From NCBI GenBank assembly GCA_020466095.1, contig CM035806.1, forward strand, positions 98,163,457 through 98,227,456: 64,000 nucleotides of DNA, given 5' to 3'. Source of the stretch: Chlorops oryzae. Its lineage: Eukaryota > Arthropoda > Insecta > Diptera > Chloropidae. Both the position numbers and the translations under genes were made by a program. A model generated the notes under the pieces. It was not told the origin of the DNA. It searched no databases and saw only the letters and a list, made by a program, of their open reading frames with translations. Within the stretch, counting starts at the first letter, position 1, and every line of letters starts with the position of its first letter. Of the stretch, positions 10,278 to 25,200 are shown in pieces.

Positions 10278-13200
10278 GTGAGTAAAAAAAAATACAATAA
10301 ATAACATCTTTGTCAGTATTTTAACCTTTTAACTGCTTATAATCATTGGTTTCTCGATCAAAATTTTATAACAGAGTTAACATGAAATCATCAGCCCGAT
10401 TCTGAATATTCCCGGGTAACGAATTTCCTCCAGGAAGAATTACATTTTTCGAAGTAAACTATCCTTACTCTATCTATAAAAAAGAAATTTGGAGGGATAG
10501 AAATTTGATGCGGGAATGGTGTATTTGACATGCCATACTCCATATCTAATTTCTCTTACCCTATCTAATTCAATCAAAAGGAGAATTTTAGTCTCGAATA
10601 AAAGAAAATCAGCCGAAATTACGATTTCCACTGGAATATTGAGGAATTGAGCTATATAATAATTAAAATTAATTTGATTCTGCAAATGCCATCTACCATC
10701 GATCAGTATCAAAAGGAAAAACTTCAATCCTGGTTCTCGGCAATTTATGAAAAAAATTTTTTTCAATTGCCAAAAATTACATTTTTTACTATAAGCGAAA
10801 AATGAGGGACCAAAAAGCCCAAATAATAATTAAAAATGAAATATTGGAGATGGTCAAAAATAAAAATCTATGGTAATCGTAGTTAAAGTGTAACAGGCTG
10901 GTACTCTATTTTAGAGATTCATTTGGCCGGATACCGGATATCCGTCCACGGGACAGTCAAATTTTCTTCCAAAGCAAAAGTAGTTTTATTGGGAATACTC
11001 ATTTTCGGGAGCAAAATAATTAAAACTTAAACATTAAGGGGGTCTTCTCATTGAAAACCCGTTTTTTGGACCCTTTTTAAAAAAATTCTTATTTGAAAAC
11101 GCAAAGAATAATTGAAAACTTTTTTTATTTATTGTATTACAAAAGGTTCAAAGTAAATAAAAAAAATTTTTTTGCCTCGATACGTGGGCTGTTCAAAAAG
11201 TAATGAGACTTCAAAGTTGGTGGTGAAAAAAAAGGTGCCGTCACGGCGGCCACGATTCCGGGTCTCCGGAGCGTCCGAAATGGAAAAAAAAACGGGGTTA
11301 TAATCAGTATAGATGTAATTCTCGGGTGAACCTCAAGCTTAATTTTGTGATTTTTTTTGACAAAATGGCGGCCATTCAAAAAAAAATTTCAATTTCGGGC
11401 TTTTTTTTTTGTAGTTTAGTGTAAAAAAAAAAAATAGTAAAAAATTTTTTTAAATTATGGTCGAGGTTCACCCGAGAATGGTGACAATTCTGCGTCGATT
11501 CCACTTTGTTTCATGAAAATCGGTTCAGTTGAACTGGAGATATCATGGCCGCCAGTTCGAAAAACGTGGTTTCGAGATAAACGCGTTTAAAGTTTGAAGC
11601 AACGCAAAAATTACTCGTTTTAGCGCAGATCTTGCTCGACAAAGAAGGCTATATCCTCTAAACTATTTCGAATTTCAAAAAATCCTTTTAGGGGCATATT
11701 CACAACTACCCAAGCTATAAATAAATGAAAAAAAAAAAAGTCGAAAAAAAAGTTGCTCAATGAGAAGACCCCCTTAAATCTTTTGCAAAAAATAATCCGA
11801 TTATTAATCAATTAAATTGCAAGTAATGATTATTTAAAACTAATATCAATTTTAATATACATTTAATATTTATGTGAGCTTCGGATAAATGACAAACTCT
11901 GCTAAACAGGATGAATTATTCTTAAAGTTCGAACGCCAGTGTCCCACATAAGAAGTGTCCATATAACCATCATGCATAACAAAAAATTCATTCTAATAGG
12001 GATACGAGCAATGCATAAAATCAACCACGCATCGTGGTGTCTTTATGTATTGCACATAGGGCGGTGTGACTGTCTTAAGGAATTGGAATGATATAGGTCT
12101 GCGACCTGGAAATGCTTGTAAGGGAAGCGGGAGAAAGGTTTGGGAAGAGGGTGTTGTGCGTGCATTGTACGGCGTGCACATAGTACAGTATGCGTATGTT
12201 TACCTGCAAGGGTGGTTTAGATTTATTTAAAAAATCATCATCGCCAAAGCCAACGTCGTTAATGATGTTGTGGGGTCTTGTTGTTGTTGTTGTTGTTTCT
12301 GTTTTTGTTTCCCTTGCTGCAGTTCTCGCCATCGTTGTCGCTGTGGACTTCGTTTCGCCATTTTTTAATTCTTTTTTTTTTTTTTATAATCGCACTACAC
12401 GCGCTTCTCAAGTTTTATTGCAAGGGAAGAAGTGTTGAGCTACCGAACTGAAGTGCGTGCGTACATTGAAAAATTGAGCTCTGCTATAATCTTCGATAAC
12501 TTAGCCTTCTTTATTTCGTTGTGAAAGATCAGTTTTCTGGATTCAATTCAGCAACTATTTATGCGAATTACATATGTATGACATACATAATTATGCTATT
12601 CACAGTCTTCTAAAATCCCTTTTACATTTACCCCCAGTTAAAATTAGTATTTTTAGCTCCATGCTAAATTTTATTGTTTTTGTTTTCTATTGTTGGAAAC
12701 GAGAAATAGCACATTGCCAGGGCCGGATTAATAGGGGACGCAATTGGGGCCATGACCCCGGGCCTCCACCACTTGGGGATTCACCAGCAGTGATATTTTT
12801 TTTTTTCTTTTACCTTGGATCGAAAAACTAGCTTTCTATTATTGAGCACATCATAATAAATCTGAATTCCAAAGAAATATTTTTTTTTTAGTTTTCAAGA
12901 TATTATTCAGTAAATACCCACTTTCTGAATATTTTCACGTGTTTATACTGTTATTCAGTGGACTTAAGGGGGTCTTCTCATTGAGCAACTTTTTTTTCGA
13001 CTTTTTTTTTTTGCATTTATTTATAGCTTGGGTAGTTGTGAATATGCCCCTAAAAGGATTTTTTGAAATTCGAAATAGTTTAGAGGATATAGCCTTCTTT
13101 GTCGAGCAAGATCTGCGCTAAAACGAGTAATTTTTGCGTTGCTTCAAACTTTAAACGCGTTTATCTCGAAACCACGTTTTTCGAACTGGCGGCCATGATA

Positions 13201-16200
13201 TCTCCAGTTCAACTGAACCGATTTTCATGAAACAAAGTGGAATCGACGCAGAATTGTCACCATTCTCGGGTGAACCTCGACCATAATTTAAAAAAATTTT
13301 TTACTATTTTTTTTTTTACACTAAACTACAAAAAAAAACCCGAAATTGAAATTTTTTTTTGAATGGCCGCCATTTTGTCAAAAAAAAATCACAAAATTAA
13401 GCTTGAGGTTCACCCGAGAATTACATCTATACTGATTATAACCCCGTTTTTTTTTCCATTTCGGACGCTCCGGAGACCCGGAATCGTGGCCGCCGTGACG
13501 GCACCTTTTTTTCACCACCAACTTTGAAGTCTCATTACTTTTTGAACAGCCCACGTATCGAGGCAAAAAAAATTTTTTTATTTACTTTGAACCTTTTGTA
13601 ATACAATAAATAAAAAAAGTTTTCAATTATTCTTTGCGTTTTCAAATAAGAATTTTTTTAAAAAGGGTCCAAAAAACGGGTTTTCAATGAGAAGACCCCC
13701 TTAAGAATTGAAAAACCTTCTTATCAATCAAAAAACGTACTTTTGCTAACAATCAATCTGTCGTTTAGTGAAAAAAAGCTACATAGTAAATTTTATTTTA
13801 TAAAATTCGCTCTACTCAGACTCGCACTTGACCGATTTTTTGTGGAGCAGCAGATTTGTGTTGCAGAGTAAGTTATTTTACGACGGCATAAGTTTCAGCG
13901 TAACCATCCATCTGGAGCACAAAAAAGAAAAGTAAAAAAAAAAACACCATAAGCAATTACTGTCGAAAATTCCAAAAAGCAGAAATCATTTTTCTGCTCA
14001 TGGCAGTGACGCTGAAAATCGAACTTCTCAAAATGAAGATTTAGTGTCTGTAATAGGCAACAGTCAAAGTCCCTCCCTAGTTGCTATTCCCATAGAATTT
14101 AAAAAATCACGGTAATTTTGCCACAATTAACAATGAGTCTGTGTACCAGATCAATGTCAAATCAACAAAATACAAATTTTTTGCCTTTTTCAATCTCAGA
14201 ACTTATGAATTCTATCATTAAACTAGAAAATTTTGCTAATATATGTAAGTTTCTGAAAAGAGTCATAAAAGTTACCATATATAGGTATTTCCAGAAAAAA
14301 GTTAACATTTTGTCACGTCCGACCATATCTAATAGCCTTTGTGATCTTCATAAAATTTTGATAAGTATTAAAGTCCGGAAGAACTGCGCGAAAATAGTTA
14401 GAATCAAAATTATCACTGTGTAAATTCTTCAATTCGCGACTTAAAATTGCTAAAGTAACTGTAACGTCCGTTTGGAAATACCCCTATTTGGAAGTATAAT
14501 TATACGATTTTGAATCCTTTAAAATGTAACCCTGGAAGCTGTTGGGCCTAATTTTCAGAAAGCAGCTGCTACGGGGAAAACATCATCCATTTTTCAGGCG
14601 GAGGTCCACGCCTTAGAGCTGTGTGTCAGAGAATGTATACGAAGGAACACTTCAGGTTCCCACATATGTGTCTTCTCAGACAGTCAGGCGGCTCTGAGAG
14701 CCCTTTCAGCATTCACTATCAACTCAAAACAGGTGTATGAATGCCATGGGCTTCTTCAAACCCTATCCATGAGGAATACTGTTACTCTATATTGGATACC
14801 GGGGCATGAAGGACATCCAGGCAATGAAAGAGCGGACTGCCTAGCCAAAAGAGGTGCGGCAAACCCTTTCATTGGACCAGAACCATTCTGTGGGGTTAAC
14901 AATAGCTACAGAAACGACCTGATTAGGAAATGGGAGGAGAAAAGCCTAAATGAATGCTGGAGAGCCCACAAGGGCATGCGGCAGGCAAAAAGGCTCATAA
15001 GTTTCACGACCATCAGGGCGGAGGCTACACTTAACCTGAGCAGAAACAATATCAAGATCTATACTGAACTCTTAACGGGGCACTGTAGACTAAAATATCA
15101 CCTGAAAAAGATGGGGATGATAAACGAAGATCTCTGTAGACTTTGCAAGTCAGAGCAGGAAACAGCAGAGCATGTTTTATGTACTTGCCCTGCTGCGGCT
15201 AGGCGCAGACTCGCGTGTCTAGGGGCAAGAATAATGGTCCCTCAAGCAATTAGTCGTTTTAGACCTTTAGAAATTCTAAGATTCTATATAGTCTTAAATT
15301 ATGCTAAAGGAACACAGGCTGCACAAAAGATCTTTTAGGTCGTGGTGCTTTACAGCCTACTTAATAATAATAATCCCTGGAAGCATTATTTACCCTTGTA
15401 AGACCCTCCGTACAGAATCATTTTGAAAAACTCATAAAATTCTCTCTTATATTGAAAAATTCTGAGAGGGATTCTCAAAGGAGCGAATTGAAAAATCAGG
15501 TTTCATTCGGATATCATATAAATTTACAAAAATGTTATCAATTTTCTCTAAATTCTACATGTCTTTTAAGAATTATAAAAGTTTATGGTCCGGCAATTGA
15601 TAGTTATTTTGAATAACAGGGTAGTACTTCAACAACAGTAACTGACTCCGAAGTAACACTAGAAAATCAGAATCAGATGAGATAGAATATTGGACCAAGA
15701 AAGGATCAACAGACTTACAACATTGCGACGAATGAATTTTTCTAGGTCTTCAGTTGGTCAAAAATGGACTGACGTTTGAAATTTCATCCTATATCTTTCA
15801 ATTAAAAAAAAAATGTCACCACAATTCTCTGGCCCCGGGCCCCCAGAGACCTTAATCCGGCTCTTATAAAAGATGTTCAAGATAATCATTATTTTGGATC
15901 GTAAATATTGCCAGATTGCCATATTAGCATACCTTTGTGTATAGCGCAAATGTTGAATATAAGTACATCCAATCGTCGTTCGTAAGCTATTCGGGCATGT
16001 CACAGAAATCGAATACAATTGAAAACGTTCGAAATCAATAAAAAAATTTCCATACAAATTTAAGCGAAATCGAACGTTTTCTGTCGTATTGGATTTCTGT
16101 GACATGCCCGGTTGTGTTCTTACGAAAAAAATGAAATTTTAGAAAATTTATTTTAAAATTCAATTTAAAACAAGTAAGGGTGTTATAGTCAGGCGGGCCT

Positions 16201-19200
16201 TACAATAAAATACCCGACACAGACACACATGTTTAAATGATTTTTGAACAACGCCCAAGACACAGGACCACTAAGTTAGAATATTCAAGAGGTTTTTAAG
16301 GCCATTAGGAGCACCATATACCGACTTTTGTTAAATTTCTTTATGAAATCCGCCCCTTTTCCACGCCCACTTTTCCATTTTTTTTTTTTGCAATTCTAAT
16401 CGGAGGCTTAAATATACACTCAAATTCTAAGTTTCATTTAAATGTTTCGAAAAAGTCAGATTTTGAGGCAGTTTTGGGATTTTTGTGACAGACCCTAGTA
16501 CTGGAGGTACCCTTAATTATGGACCAATCAAGGAAATTTTTTGGGAGGATGTTTATGGCTACAAAGGAAGCATAAGTGCCAAATTTCGTTCAAGTCCCAT
16601 TTGAATTTCGGATGTAGGGGACAATTTTCGAATCTGCCACGCCCACTTTTCAAATTTTTGAAATCATATTACTTGCCTTTAAGCATGTTCAAATATCAAA
16701 ATTTCATCAAAATATGTTAAAAAAACTTCGATTTTAGAGCAGTTTTTGTGATTTTCGTAACAGACCCTAGTACTGGATGTACCTCTAAAAATAGACCGAT
16801 CGGGTCCATTCTCGAACTTGTTCTTACTCATGTCCCCGTGGTAACGCATACCAAATTTCGTCGATAAGATAACTGTATACAAACAGACGGACAGACAGAC
16901 AGACGGACGGACATGTCTAAATCGAATCTCCTGGTGACGCTGATCATTTCTATATACATTTTGTATGGTCTATCTCGACTGGTTCTGGGTGTTATACACA
17001 GCCACACAAACGCAATATACCCTCGATAAAGAGTGTGTCGGGTATAAAAACTGAAATGATAAAAGTGCGCTTTTATTGAGTCTACTAACGCGGTAATGTC
17101 TTAAGTTCCTTCTGCTTTAAAAACATACGAGCATGTTCCATATTCCTCGTTCGTGGGATTCACTGGGTACGCTAAATTTGAGGCCTCGGAAACTTAGCAA
17201 GATCGGAAACTAATTTCTAAAAAAAATATAAAAAAATTTAAAAAAATGCCACACACCTCCTGACAGCTCGTTTAGCGCGTTTTCCACAAAATACTTGAAA
17301 AATGTTATGTTTTTGTATTTATTTTCGGCATTTTGACTACTTATTCTAGAGTTTGTACTGTCTTCTCCTTTCACGAAAATAAAGAGGCCAAACAGCTATT
17401 ATCTGAAAAGATAAACACTTGTTTTGTGCGAGGTTAAGAGGTGGCTCCAAATATGTTCTATCGGATTCATGTCCGCAGATTGTAGTGGCCACATTAAAAC
17501 ACAAAACTTTTGGATTTTAAACCAATTTCGTACGATATGAGCATGAGCGGTGTGTTTTGGGTCATTGATCTGTTGAAAAATCACTATTTCAGCAGCAAGG
17601 TCAACATCGGGAATATTTTGTTGCAGAATATTTCTATCGGTCGGGTAGAAAATATTCCTTACGTAACTTATGATACTACTACAGTGAACTACGGATAAAT
17701 GCAACACGAATAAATGCAAAAATCTCATAATTGCAAGGTGCTTTGAAGCCTTTTTTTTGGGTTCTTATGAAAATATGCACGAATTAGTGCAAAGAACTCA
17801 TAAGCGCACAAGAATTCGAGCAAAAAACGTGTTGCATTTATCCGTACTCTACTGTATAGCAAAAATTTAGAAACTCAAATGACAGCGCTATAAGTTTGGC
17901 CTTAAATTTTACCGTCATACAATTAATTTTCTTATTCAATTTATCGTTTCAGATTCCGCATAGACAATACAGATCACATAATAGATGTAAATAAGGGCAA
18001 TTTGGCATTTGAATTCGATCAGGTGCATATTATATGCCCCGTATATGAACCCGGCACATTTGAAAACGAGACAGAGAAATATATTATATACAACGTATCA
18101 AAAGTCGAGTATGAAACGTGCAGAATAACGAATGCTGACCCACGTGTAATAGCAATTTGTGATAAGCCGCAGAAATTAATGTTTTTTACAATAACCTTCC
18201 GGCCATTTACACCGCAACCAGGTGGTTTGGAGTTCCTCCCGGGAAATGACTACTACTTCATTTGTAAGTACTGCATAAATATATTAGCACAGGGGTATAC
18301 ACAAGAAAGGTGCAACATCCGGTTTTCACATATTTAATTCAAAACGAACAAAAATCTTTTTGTTTTAACCTAGTGCGCGACGGATTAAAATCGAAAATAT
18401 TCTCAACTCGTCTTTTTCCGATGAAATCCCACATTTCATGTGAATACCCCTATTTTTATACAATGTGAATCACGCATTATTATTCCCTAAAAAAAAAAAA
18501 ATGCATAAACTCATAAGATCAAGAGTAAAAAAAAACAATTCTAACATGATTATTGTGTAGCACATGTCTCTCTTTAATTAAGGGGACCTTCTGGTCTAGA
18601 GCACGAAAATTTAGGGAATTTTCATGATTTTTTTTTTGGTATTAAGCCAAAAAAAAAACGATTTTCTAAGTATTCAGGCTTATTATATTCTTTATTGACA
18701 AAAAATAAAAAATGTTGTAATTTTTTTTTTTTTTTTTTTTTTGTATTTTAAAAATTGCGTTGAAGTGGACCCTCTTTGAAAAAGTACCTCCGTGGTGTGA
18801 AAGATTTTGGCAGTTCTGGTAATCGGAAAAAAAAAACAAAAATATGTTATATAATCAGAATGAATGCGGCTATGGCAGGAACTAGAATAAAAAAAAATTT
18901 TTTAAATTGACAAAATGGCGCAATTTTTTATTTTAACCATCAAAAACTCCCCTTTTTTTTGACAATTTTTTTGATGAAAAAATATGAAGTTCTTGAAATA
19001 AAAATTCGATTCTAGTTCGGGCCATAGCCATTGATGTTATGAATAACATATAAAAATTCCAGACAAATCGGTTCGATGGTTTTTTTGTTTTCATTCACAC
19101 CAGGTCAAAAAAAGTGGTTTTGAGATAAACGCGTTCAAAGTTGCTTTGATCAAGCGCGCTGCGTGCTGTCTCCACCTTCTAAAAAGGCTGTAGCAAAGAA

Positions 19201-22200
19201 AATATTGTCAATATCTTCACGAAACTTTGCCAGCATATTCTTAAAAGTCTATTCTTCCGAAATATATAAAAAAAAAAATCAATTTTCAAAAAATTCTAGA
19301 CCAGAAGGTCCCCTTAAATTAGTAAATTATTGACGATATGTTGAACATGAATAGATTCATGTTTAAAAATTTATGTGTAAAGCTCACAATGGCATGTGTG
19401 CAAAATGAATGAAACTTGGAAAAACCTAGCCTAAGAAAAGTTTTATTGAATTTTACAGCAACATCTTCAAAAGACGACTTGTACCGACGAATCGGTGGAC
19501 GTTGTTCTACTAACAACATGAAAGTGGTTTTCAAAGTGTGTTGTGCACCGGAGGAAAAGAACAAAACAACAACAACATCGACAACAAGTGCAGTTGATGC
19601 GAGCGGTCTAGATCCTGAGAATCCGGTCATCGAATCACATTCACCAGTGAATAATAACAATCAACACAATAATATCAATTCGTTCGGTGGCATAAATATT
19701 AACAGCGCCAACAACAACAATGGAATTCAATTGAAACCGCTCAATGTTGGTGGAGGTTCAACGGGAACTTCTATCAACACCAACATCGATCAATTCAATC
19801 GAATTCCTATGCAAACTAGTGGAATAAATGTTATCGGTCATAACATCGGCATGGGTGGAACCTTGGGCGGCAATAATGGAATTTTACTTGCTCCCGGTGG
19901 TAATCATGGCGGTATTAATATGATTCCAGCTGTTGGCGGCGGTAGTCCGTACCATCCAGCGATCGGCCAATATCATCCGCATCCCCATTCACATCCCGGT
20001 CAAACTACAACGGGTATACGCATTAATAACGTGCCATCGCAACAGTTTCCGTCGCACAAGCACAATAACAATGGTAAGGAAGTTGAAGAGCAAGAATATC
20101 ATAATGGTGGTGGTGACGGTGGTGTTAGTGGTGTCGGTGGGGGTAACGGTGTAAATATCGGAAATCAAATAACACCACAATATCTGCCTCCTGTTATCGA
20201 CACTAATCACAGCAACATTGTACAAAGTACAGTTAACTGGCCACCAACACACCATTGGTCAGGCAACAGCAACATCTACAATCACGACACTAATCAAAAC
20301 ATTCAAAATCAAAACATTTTGGCCAATGAAAATCATTATCACTCACCGCCCCATAGACCACCAAGTACCACTTCTACTACTACTACTACTAATCATAACA
20401 AAATTAATAAACGTAAGTAACGAATTAAAAAAGTGAATCGCAAATCTTGTACAGAACGATCCACCATTAGTTACCCTGTTACACACTGTTTAGAATGATA
20501 AGTATAGCTCATATGGGCATTTCCACACGCACACGAAACTTACGTGAGTCATCATTTTAAGTGTCGGATTTTTGTAAATACTTTCGTCCAGATCATGAGG
20601 AATTTTATGTTTATCAAAATTTCTATGCAGATCCGAAAGCCAATCAGATACAGTAGAAACTCACAAAAGTTAACCCGTTTGTTTTTGGATTTTTTTATCT
20701 TTTGTAATTTGTTAACTTTTTGGGGACATAATAGACCTTTTTTTTTTAGTTTTTATTATTTGGTGTCAGTGCTGTCGAAATGCTACTACCCAGTAGTCAG
20801 CGGAGCCACCACAACACTAGCGATTTCACTAGTCACTGGGTGTCGGGGATCGGTCCCTTTCCTATCCAAGACGCTGGCGAATTTAACATTACGATCTCAT
20901 TGCCGGGGACAGGTCGTCCTTTTATGCGCCACCTTTAACCAGTCATTTCGCTAGCGAAAAGGGGCAGGAAAATGGCCTAGCACCAGCGACTGAGAAAAAA
21001 AAAAATTTCATTTTTTGTTTTGACTTTTTTTTAAATTTATTTATTTTATTAATTATTATATTTTTTTTGTTTATCTATTTTTTATTTTAAATCTTTTTTA
21101 TCTTACTTCTCTTAAAATTTTCTCGCCTCCACCGAGCCTCGAACCGCTGACCACCAGATCGCTGGCGAACGCCTTAACCATTACGCTAAACGAACGAATT
21201 TAATTTCTTGATCAAAAATGCTCACTTGAGTTTAGCGTTGCTCAGATTTTGGGAAACGTATTTAACGAATTTTTTCACTCCAAAAATTGTTTACTTGAAA
21301 ATGAACCATTAAAAAAAAATAATAATAAAACCTTAAAAATTTAGGGGAAAATGTTTGTCTTCCAAAATAACTGAACTATGAACAAAAAAAAAAAAAAACT
21401 AATATATAAAAAAAGTAAAAAATTTAGGAAAAATTCTCGCCGCCCGCAGGATTGAACCCCAAACCCCCCGGCTGTCGAGTCACAGTTTGAACCACTGAGC
21501 TATCGAACGCTTGACGGACAAATGATCAGAATGCGACGTAAAAGCAGACAGACTCTTTCAGGTTCATTTGGTAGGTGAAATGGCTAGTCATCAAGGACTG
21601 GCACTTTGGCATGTCACAAATATCGGGGGCGACCTACTGACTACTGGGTATAGTAGCTTTTTTTTGCTACCTTTGTCTCACCGTACTACTTTACTACTCC
21701 TTTCATTAACGTACTACTACTTGGTTGTAAATAAATTTTGTTAAAAGTTCTTTGTGCGGTGAAAATTAACTCTCTGGCAAGCCCGCAAAAGCTTTTTTTT
21801 TATTCGCATTCGTCATTCACATAAAGCAACTAGGGGATTCCATTAAAAGTGAAAAGATTGAAAAAGCGAAAAAGTGTAAACTTTTTCTTACAAAATTACA
21901 ATTATTCATTTTTTAGCCTTCTTAGTTTACGAGTTTTCGAGGTTTTTAAAGGAAAACCCCTATCTAGTGTTTAATTTTCTTCTATTGCTTAAAACCTACT
22001 TCTTTTTTAAGTATACTCCGTTTATTTCTTATAAAAACTACCATTTTAAAAACATTTTGCTACTTTCTAAGATACGAAAACGACAACGCTGTTTGGAGTA
22101 CATATATATAAATGCATGCAACACGTTTTTTGCTGGAATTCTTGTGCTTTTATGCGTTCTTTGCATTAATCCATGGATATTTTCATGAGAACTCATAAAA

Positions 22201-25200
22201 AAGGCTTCAAAGCACCTTGCACTTATGAGGTTTTTACAATTATTCGTGTTGCATTTATCCGTAGTTTACTGTAAATGCGTATTCTTATAATCAGGGCTCG
22301 GATTTTGTTGACTTTTATAAATTTAAAGCATACTTTAAGGAGTAAAATTTTTATTTAACTCACACAAAGTTACGACTCAAGTCGATTTTTAACTTCAATA
22401 TAAATTTTTTTTGAAGTAAGAAAAGCGGTTTGAATTTCAACTTCGCTAAAATTATTCGTAAAATGTTATTTCGAAAAATTTTTGCTCCTTAAAGTATGCT
22501 TCAAATTTATAAAAGTCAACAAAATCCGAGCCCTGCTTATAATAGCCTATTATGTATGTACCCAGCCGGACATTATCGCATGCATGACAAAATCATTAAT
22601 GCAGAAGCAGTGAAGCATTCATATGTAAAGAGGGCAATTGGTGCTTTTTCGAATGATCTTCTAGTGAAAATATCACAGAAGCAAGAGCGCGTTGCAACAG
22701 ACTCTTCTTCAAATGAAATTTTCATTTGAATGTTGGTTGTATACTTCTATTTTCAATGAAGATCCTATGAAATTGTCATGACAAGATGTTTTTCAATCTG
22801 TGTGCTACAATTCTCAAAAGTTTTATAATTTTTTTGTACTTAAGGAGCGTCCATTAAATGATGTCACGCATCTTTTGCGATTTTTGGCCCCCTCAGCCCC
22901 CGATCCTTTGTCACAAACACTGTTACGATATGGATCAACCCCTCCCCCCTGTGTAACATGTTCACAATTCAATATGAAGAAAAACTGTTATGGCCAATTC
23001 ACAATTAATGCTAATTTAAGGTTAAATCATGCTAACATGTTGTTTTATATGGCAGTTTGACATCTGCACGACCTATTTAACACTTTATTCATATACCTTA
23101 AATTAGCTTGCATGTGTGACAACATATCACTAATTTATACAATATGATGCTACTGTTTTCATCATAAATAAAATTAATGGTAACAAAATCATTTATGTGT
23201 TATATTTTGTTTGTAGTAACAACGGTAACAACGTTTTCTTCCTTAGTTAACAGTTTTATTTTTAAGATGCAAAAATAATTTTGTCACTTAAAATGGGAAC
23301 CTCTGCGGAATGAATTTAATTTTACATGAAAAACATTATGAATTTCGTGCAAAAAACTAATTAATTAATTTATAAATGTAATACTATTTTTCATACCATT
23401 TTTTAAAATAATAAATAAGTTTTTTGCACAAATTCATAATGTTATTTCATGTAAACTAAATTCATCCGAGGAGTCTCAAAATAGGTTTATAAAATATTTA
23501 CAAATTTTTACTATGAATAGTGTGACATAACATGCTTGGGAACCCTCCCACCACCTTATGTCACTAAAATAGTCACTAGTATGATGTGACCCCAGCCCGC
23601 CACCAAACGTGAACATCATTATATGGAACGTCACTAAGATGTTTTAAGAATTGAAACTCGTAAGTCTTTCAAAGGCGATAATGTGATCACAATCACGAAG
23701 TGACGAAATATGGCCATACCGACCATTTTTCAAATAATATTTTCTTTATTCTTCGTACCTCTCAGATCCCGGTATATACAGTCGAACTTCCGTATAGTGA
23801 ACTGTCTATACAATGAAGTTCTCCTCACTGTGAAATAATTTCAAAACGCATAGCATTTTCGTTCCACTTTCAGATGTACGTGTTAAGAATAATTATCTTT
23901 AAAAGTGAAATTTCTATATATGAAGTAATTTCTGGTCCTGCGACTTTCATTTAAGGAATCTTTCTTTCGACCGCTATACTATTATTTCAAATGTAATTCT
24001 CATTCGTGTTTTTCCAAATGATATTTTCATTCATGTTAGCAGCATATACTATATTTTCAAATGAAACAATCATGCACTTTTGATCCATTTTAGCCATCCA
24101 GCATGTACTTTTTTCCCAAATGAAGTTTTCATGCTGACCAAGGGTCATGCACACTCCTTTACCTAATGAATAACACATGAATTTTGAAATACTGAAAATA
24201 GCGGCCATCTCATAACAAAATTCATTAGAAGTAAGGGTTAGTAATGCGAATAGTCGCAGTTTGAATTTTCACCACATTGAATGTACTGCAGAAGTAGTGA
24301 ATATTTCCGGCTGGGTACCTACAAGAAATTAAGGGGGTCTTCTCATTGAAAACCCGTTTTTTGGACCCTTTTTAAAAAAATTCTTATTTGAAAACGCAAA
24401 GAATAATTGAAAACTTTTTTTATTTATTGTATTACAAAAGGTTCAAAGTAAATAAAAAAATTTTTTTTGCCTCGATACGTGGGCTGTTCAAAAAGTAATG
24501 AGACTTCAAAGTTGGTGGTAAAAAAAAGGTGCCCTCACGGCGGCCACGATTCCGGGTCTCCGGAGCGTCCGAAATGAAAAAAAAAACGGGTTATAATCAG
24601 TATAGATGTAATTCTCGGGTGAACCTCAAGCTTAATTTTGTGATTTTTTTTTTGACAAAATGGCGGCCATTAAAAAAAAAAATTTCAATTTCGGGCATTT
24701 TTTTTGTAGTTTAGTGTAAAAAAAAAAATAGTAAAAATTTTTTTAAAATTATGGTCGAGGTTCACGCGAGAATGGTGACAATTCTGCGTCGATTCCACTT
24801 TGTTTCATGAAAATCGGTTCAGTTGAACTGGAGATATCATGGCCGCCAGTTCGAAAAACGTGGTTTCGAGATAAACGCGTTTAAAGTTTGAAGCAACGCA
24901 AAAATTACTCGTTTTAGCGCAGATCTTGCTCGACAAAGAAGGCTATATCCTCTAAACTATTTCGAATTTCAAAAAATCCTTTTAGGGGCATATTCACAAC
25001 TACCCAAGCTATAAATAAATGCAAAAAAAAAAGTCGAAAATAAAAGTTGCTCAATGAGAAGACCCCCTTAATGCACCCAATTCTGAAAATGCTGTCGGAA
25101 GGCAATTAGTCTTTTTAATAGCAATTAGGTGCCAGTGCTGCAAATAGCTCTTGTGACTATTCGACTGATTTCATTATAAATAGTATGGAGAACCGAACAG

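Larger units (their letters stand above)
12718..15864 (+). mobile_element. Probable hAT element remnant with nested insertions
   Basis: Left end CAGGGCCGGATTA (12718) and right end TTAATCCGGCTCT (15852-15864) are inverted partners, and both are followed inward by CCCCGGGCC-rich sequence. Between them lie a hAT-like transposase N-terminal fragment (13899-14114), a nested TTAA element and a nested non-LTR fragment. No 8 bp target duplication is seen, so the two ends might come from different copies. Confidence 0.5.
20782..21657 (-). mobile_element. TIR-bounded element carrying two tRNA-like box A/B pairs
   Basis: GCTACTACCCAGTAGTCAG (20782-20800) is mirrored by CTGACTACTGGGTATAGTAGC (21637-21657). 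On the minus strand it contains two tRNA-like modules with correct box A to box B spacing (about 44 bp). No coding potential is recognised. It may be a SINE-like unit captured by, or evolved with, a TIR element. Confidence 0.55.

Noticed and set aside
11137..11379. Recurrent minus-strand ORF (KIKLEVHPRITSILII) seen in several family A copies
   Set aside because: It recurs only because the copies are homologous. Lengths and frames differ between copies and it has no family signature.
20544..20954. 136-codon + strand ORF
   Set aside because: It crosses the end of a TIR element and has no recognisable domain or codon bias.
21440..21510. Functional tRNA gene on the minus strand
   Set aside because: Boxes A and B are good, but acceptor, D and T stems do not pair, so it is called tRNA-like only.
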